From Leptasterias polaris (taxonomy: Eukaryota > Echinodermata > Asteroidea > Forcipulatida > Asteriidae): a stretch of DNA of 64,000 bases. The notes under the pieces were generated by a model. That model saw nothing but the letters and a program-made list of their open reading frames with translations, was not told the DNA's origin and made no database searches. A program made the translations under genes and the position numbers. Numbering within the stretch: the first letter of the stretch is position 1; every line of letters starts with the position of its first letter. The stretch spans positions 6,262,001 to 6,326,000 of the forward strand of contig JAZGTN010000002.1 of assembly GCA_037783415.1 (NCBI GenBank), written 5' to 3'. Positions 55,901 to 58,900 of the stretch are shown one piece after another.

Positions 55901-58900
55901 TTAGAGGCTTGTCAAATGATTTTTGTTGAAAGGATCTACAGTCTTTAATGTAATAAAATAGACCCATCCCATGAAATATGCTAATTACATTCACGTATGC
56001 GTACAGACACTTGGTTGGCAAAAGCCATAGAGATGTGCACTAAGCAGATGCACAAACGCGACTGCGTCATGCCACCATCAGCCCCATAAAAAGGCGCAAT
56101 GTTCCATCATTTTGCCAACCAAAGTGTTGGTGCACATGCGTGGTGTGCAATTTACATATTTGGTGGGAAGCGTCTATTGTTGTCTGCTAAGCAGCCCTGT
56201 GAAATGACTGGCCTGGGGTATGATTATGTATTGTAAATACTAACACTGACTAATGATGAAGGCTGAATTGACTAATGATGAAGGCTGAATTGTTTACAGC
56301 TACCGAGCCAGAAAAAAAACTCTTTTGCAATGACAAACTTGTTAGTTATGAACAGTTTTAAACATTGACAGCACAAAAGTATTCATATCTACAAGATAAT
56401 TCTTTAAAGATATCAAAAACTGTAAAACTACAAAATGAGTAATGCCACCTTCATTTGAAATGTTAGAACGATTAACTGAGCTTCAATCTAAACATGCTGA
56501 GATTGTAAAAGTGGTGGAGGACCAGAGACAACTTATCGGCAAGCTGGAGAAAGATCTACTCAGTGTGAACACATTGTCCACCATGTATCTCAGAGGGGAG
56601 GGAGAGGTAGGTTAATCATGTCCGTTATTTTTCCCACATTTGCATCTAATCTCTGTAAACACAATATTGGGTTTCTCATCTACCTAAACCACCTTCATGG
56701 TTGGTATTCGGAAACAAAATGTCCATGCCCACCCGCGGTATTATTTCAGAACTTTATGGAGCTTCTGGAGTACCTGTTGTCTTTTGAAAATCTAGTTGCC
56801 ATGGTGAAACCCTGACTTGAAAATGGACAACAAAGATCTGGAATGGGGTGCTCTTTGTATTGGTGAAATGAAGCGTAGCATGGTAGGTGCATGCCTGTTT
56901 AGGCTACATGTCATCCATCTGGCTGCCAGCAAAAAATCAAGGGCACTCTGATATTAAATCAAGGGCACTCTGATATCCATTTCATCTGATGTGAAGTGGT
57001 TCAGATATCCATTTCATCTGATGTGAAGTGGTTCAGATATCCATTTCATCTGATGTGAAGTGGTTCAGATATCCATTTCATCTGATGTGAAGTGGTTCAG
57101 ATATCCATTTCATCTGATGTGAAGTGGTTAAGATATCCATTTCATCTGATGTGAAGTGGTTCAGATATCCATTTCATCTGATGTGAAGTGGTTAAGATAT
57201 CCATTTCATCTGATGTGAAGTGGTTCAGATATCCATTTCATCTGATGTGAAGTGGTTCAGATATCCATTTCATCTGATGTGAAGTGGTTCAGATATCCAT
57301 TTCATCTGATGTGAAGTGGTTCAGATATCCATTTCATCTGATGTGAAGTGGTTAAGATATCCATTTCATCTGATGTGAAGTGGTTCAGATATCCATTTCA
57401 TCTGATGTGAAGTGGTTCAGATATCCATTTCATCTGATGTGAAGTGGTTCAGATATCCATTTCATCTGATGTGAAGTGGTTAAGATATCCATTTCATCTG
57501 ATGTGAAGTGGTTCAGATATCCATTTCATCTGATGTGAAGTGGTTCAGATATCCATTTCATCTGATGTGAAGTGGTTAAGATATCCATTTCATCTGATGT
57601 GAAGTGGTTAAGATTTGGATTTGCTCCCATACTGGGTTTCCCTAACTCACCATCTATCTACTCACTCTCGTGTAATGTTAAACAATGGTTCAGAACCTTT
57701 CTACTGAATGTGTTTGAGATTGGTCATAGAGTTTGGTCAACTAAAGGGTGTACAAAACCATGCAACATGGTCTGAGAAGAAGCATTTCTGCCCATTGACA
57801 CAATTTACACAGTTTTGAAAGTTGTTAACATTTTGAAAGTGGAGATTCATGTTCAAAATTATGACCCATAGGGATTTGTTCCCATTGTGGGGCAGTGGAG
57901 TTACATTATTGGTATAGTGAGTGCTCTCTCTAGTTCTTGTATATAACTCTATTGATTCGGTTGAGTATCAAAACAGAAAATCAGTCTGCCCAAATTGCTC
58001 TATACATGTAGGTTGGGAAAATTCTTTTTGTACGAACACACACACTAAAAAGACAGGCTTTGATGAAAGGTGTTACAATTTCAATAAATAACAATAAATT
58101 TGTGTGCTGGTCTGTTTGTTTTCATCAGGGGCAAGCAACTCCATCTACCACTGAGGCTGGATTTGCTGCAGAAGCTGTCAGAGAAACATCAACATTAGGT
58201 CAGTCGGCTCTTAATAAAACCTCTATGTAATGATATCATTTCACATTAGAGTTGACCATCAGATGAAATTGAGTCTTTATATCAAGTTCTGAAGTTGTGA
58301 CGTTTGTTATGTGTGTTTGTTTTGCAGTCAGATCATCATCAAGTGATGGTAGTCAGGGAGCTGCAGAGTCCTTGCTACCCATTGTCTCCAGTCAGAGAGA
58401 ACGATTTAGGCTTCGTAACCAAGAATTGGAAATGGTAATATCAAGACTAGAATCTTTTAAAACATATTTGGTGTAGATTTTAGCTTAAGTTTTCATTTTG
58501 ATTCTCTGGAAACTGAGAAGTTCACTCATGTCTTTTTCATCTCTGTGGTAGAATGTATACAAATTTATTTAACAAAATAACTGATTGCCCTTCTTAGGAG
58601 AATCGTCAACATCAACAGCAAGTGACTGTTCTTAAAGAAGAGGGCGACAAACTACGCTCTGATAACGTCAAACTTTATGAGAAGATTCGTTTTCTTCAGA
58701 GTTACAAGAACAATAAGGTTAGTGCATAATTGATTGGTATGAGGATTTGTTTGCCGAACAATTCCATAGGACTAAAAGCTGGTGATTAAAATTAAACTAT
58801 TCCTGCCATTCGTACCCAGCTGGTCTTTAATTTAAGGAATGAACAGTTTTGGGAAAGAAACATACTGTCTTTCATGCTTTTTTCTTTTTTAATTCAATAT

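Larger units (their letters stand above)
49916..56466 (+). other. CUX 3' UTR and intron before the CASP exons
   Basis: 6.5 kb without recognised coding sequence. The first part must be CUX 3' UTR; candidate AATAAA signals are at 53073-53078 and 55427-55432 and I cannot choose between them. The 43-bp array (51526-52553) would lie inside the UTR if the later signals are used. Short duplications occur at 54385-54450 (32 bp, two copies), 54576-54690 (38 bp, three copies) and about 56250-56290. Confidence 0.6.
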
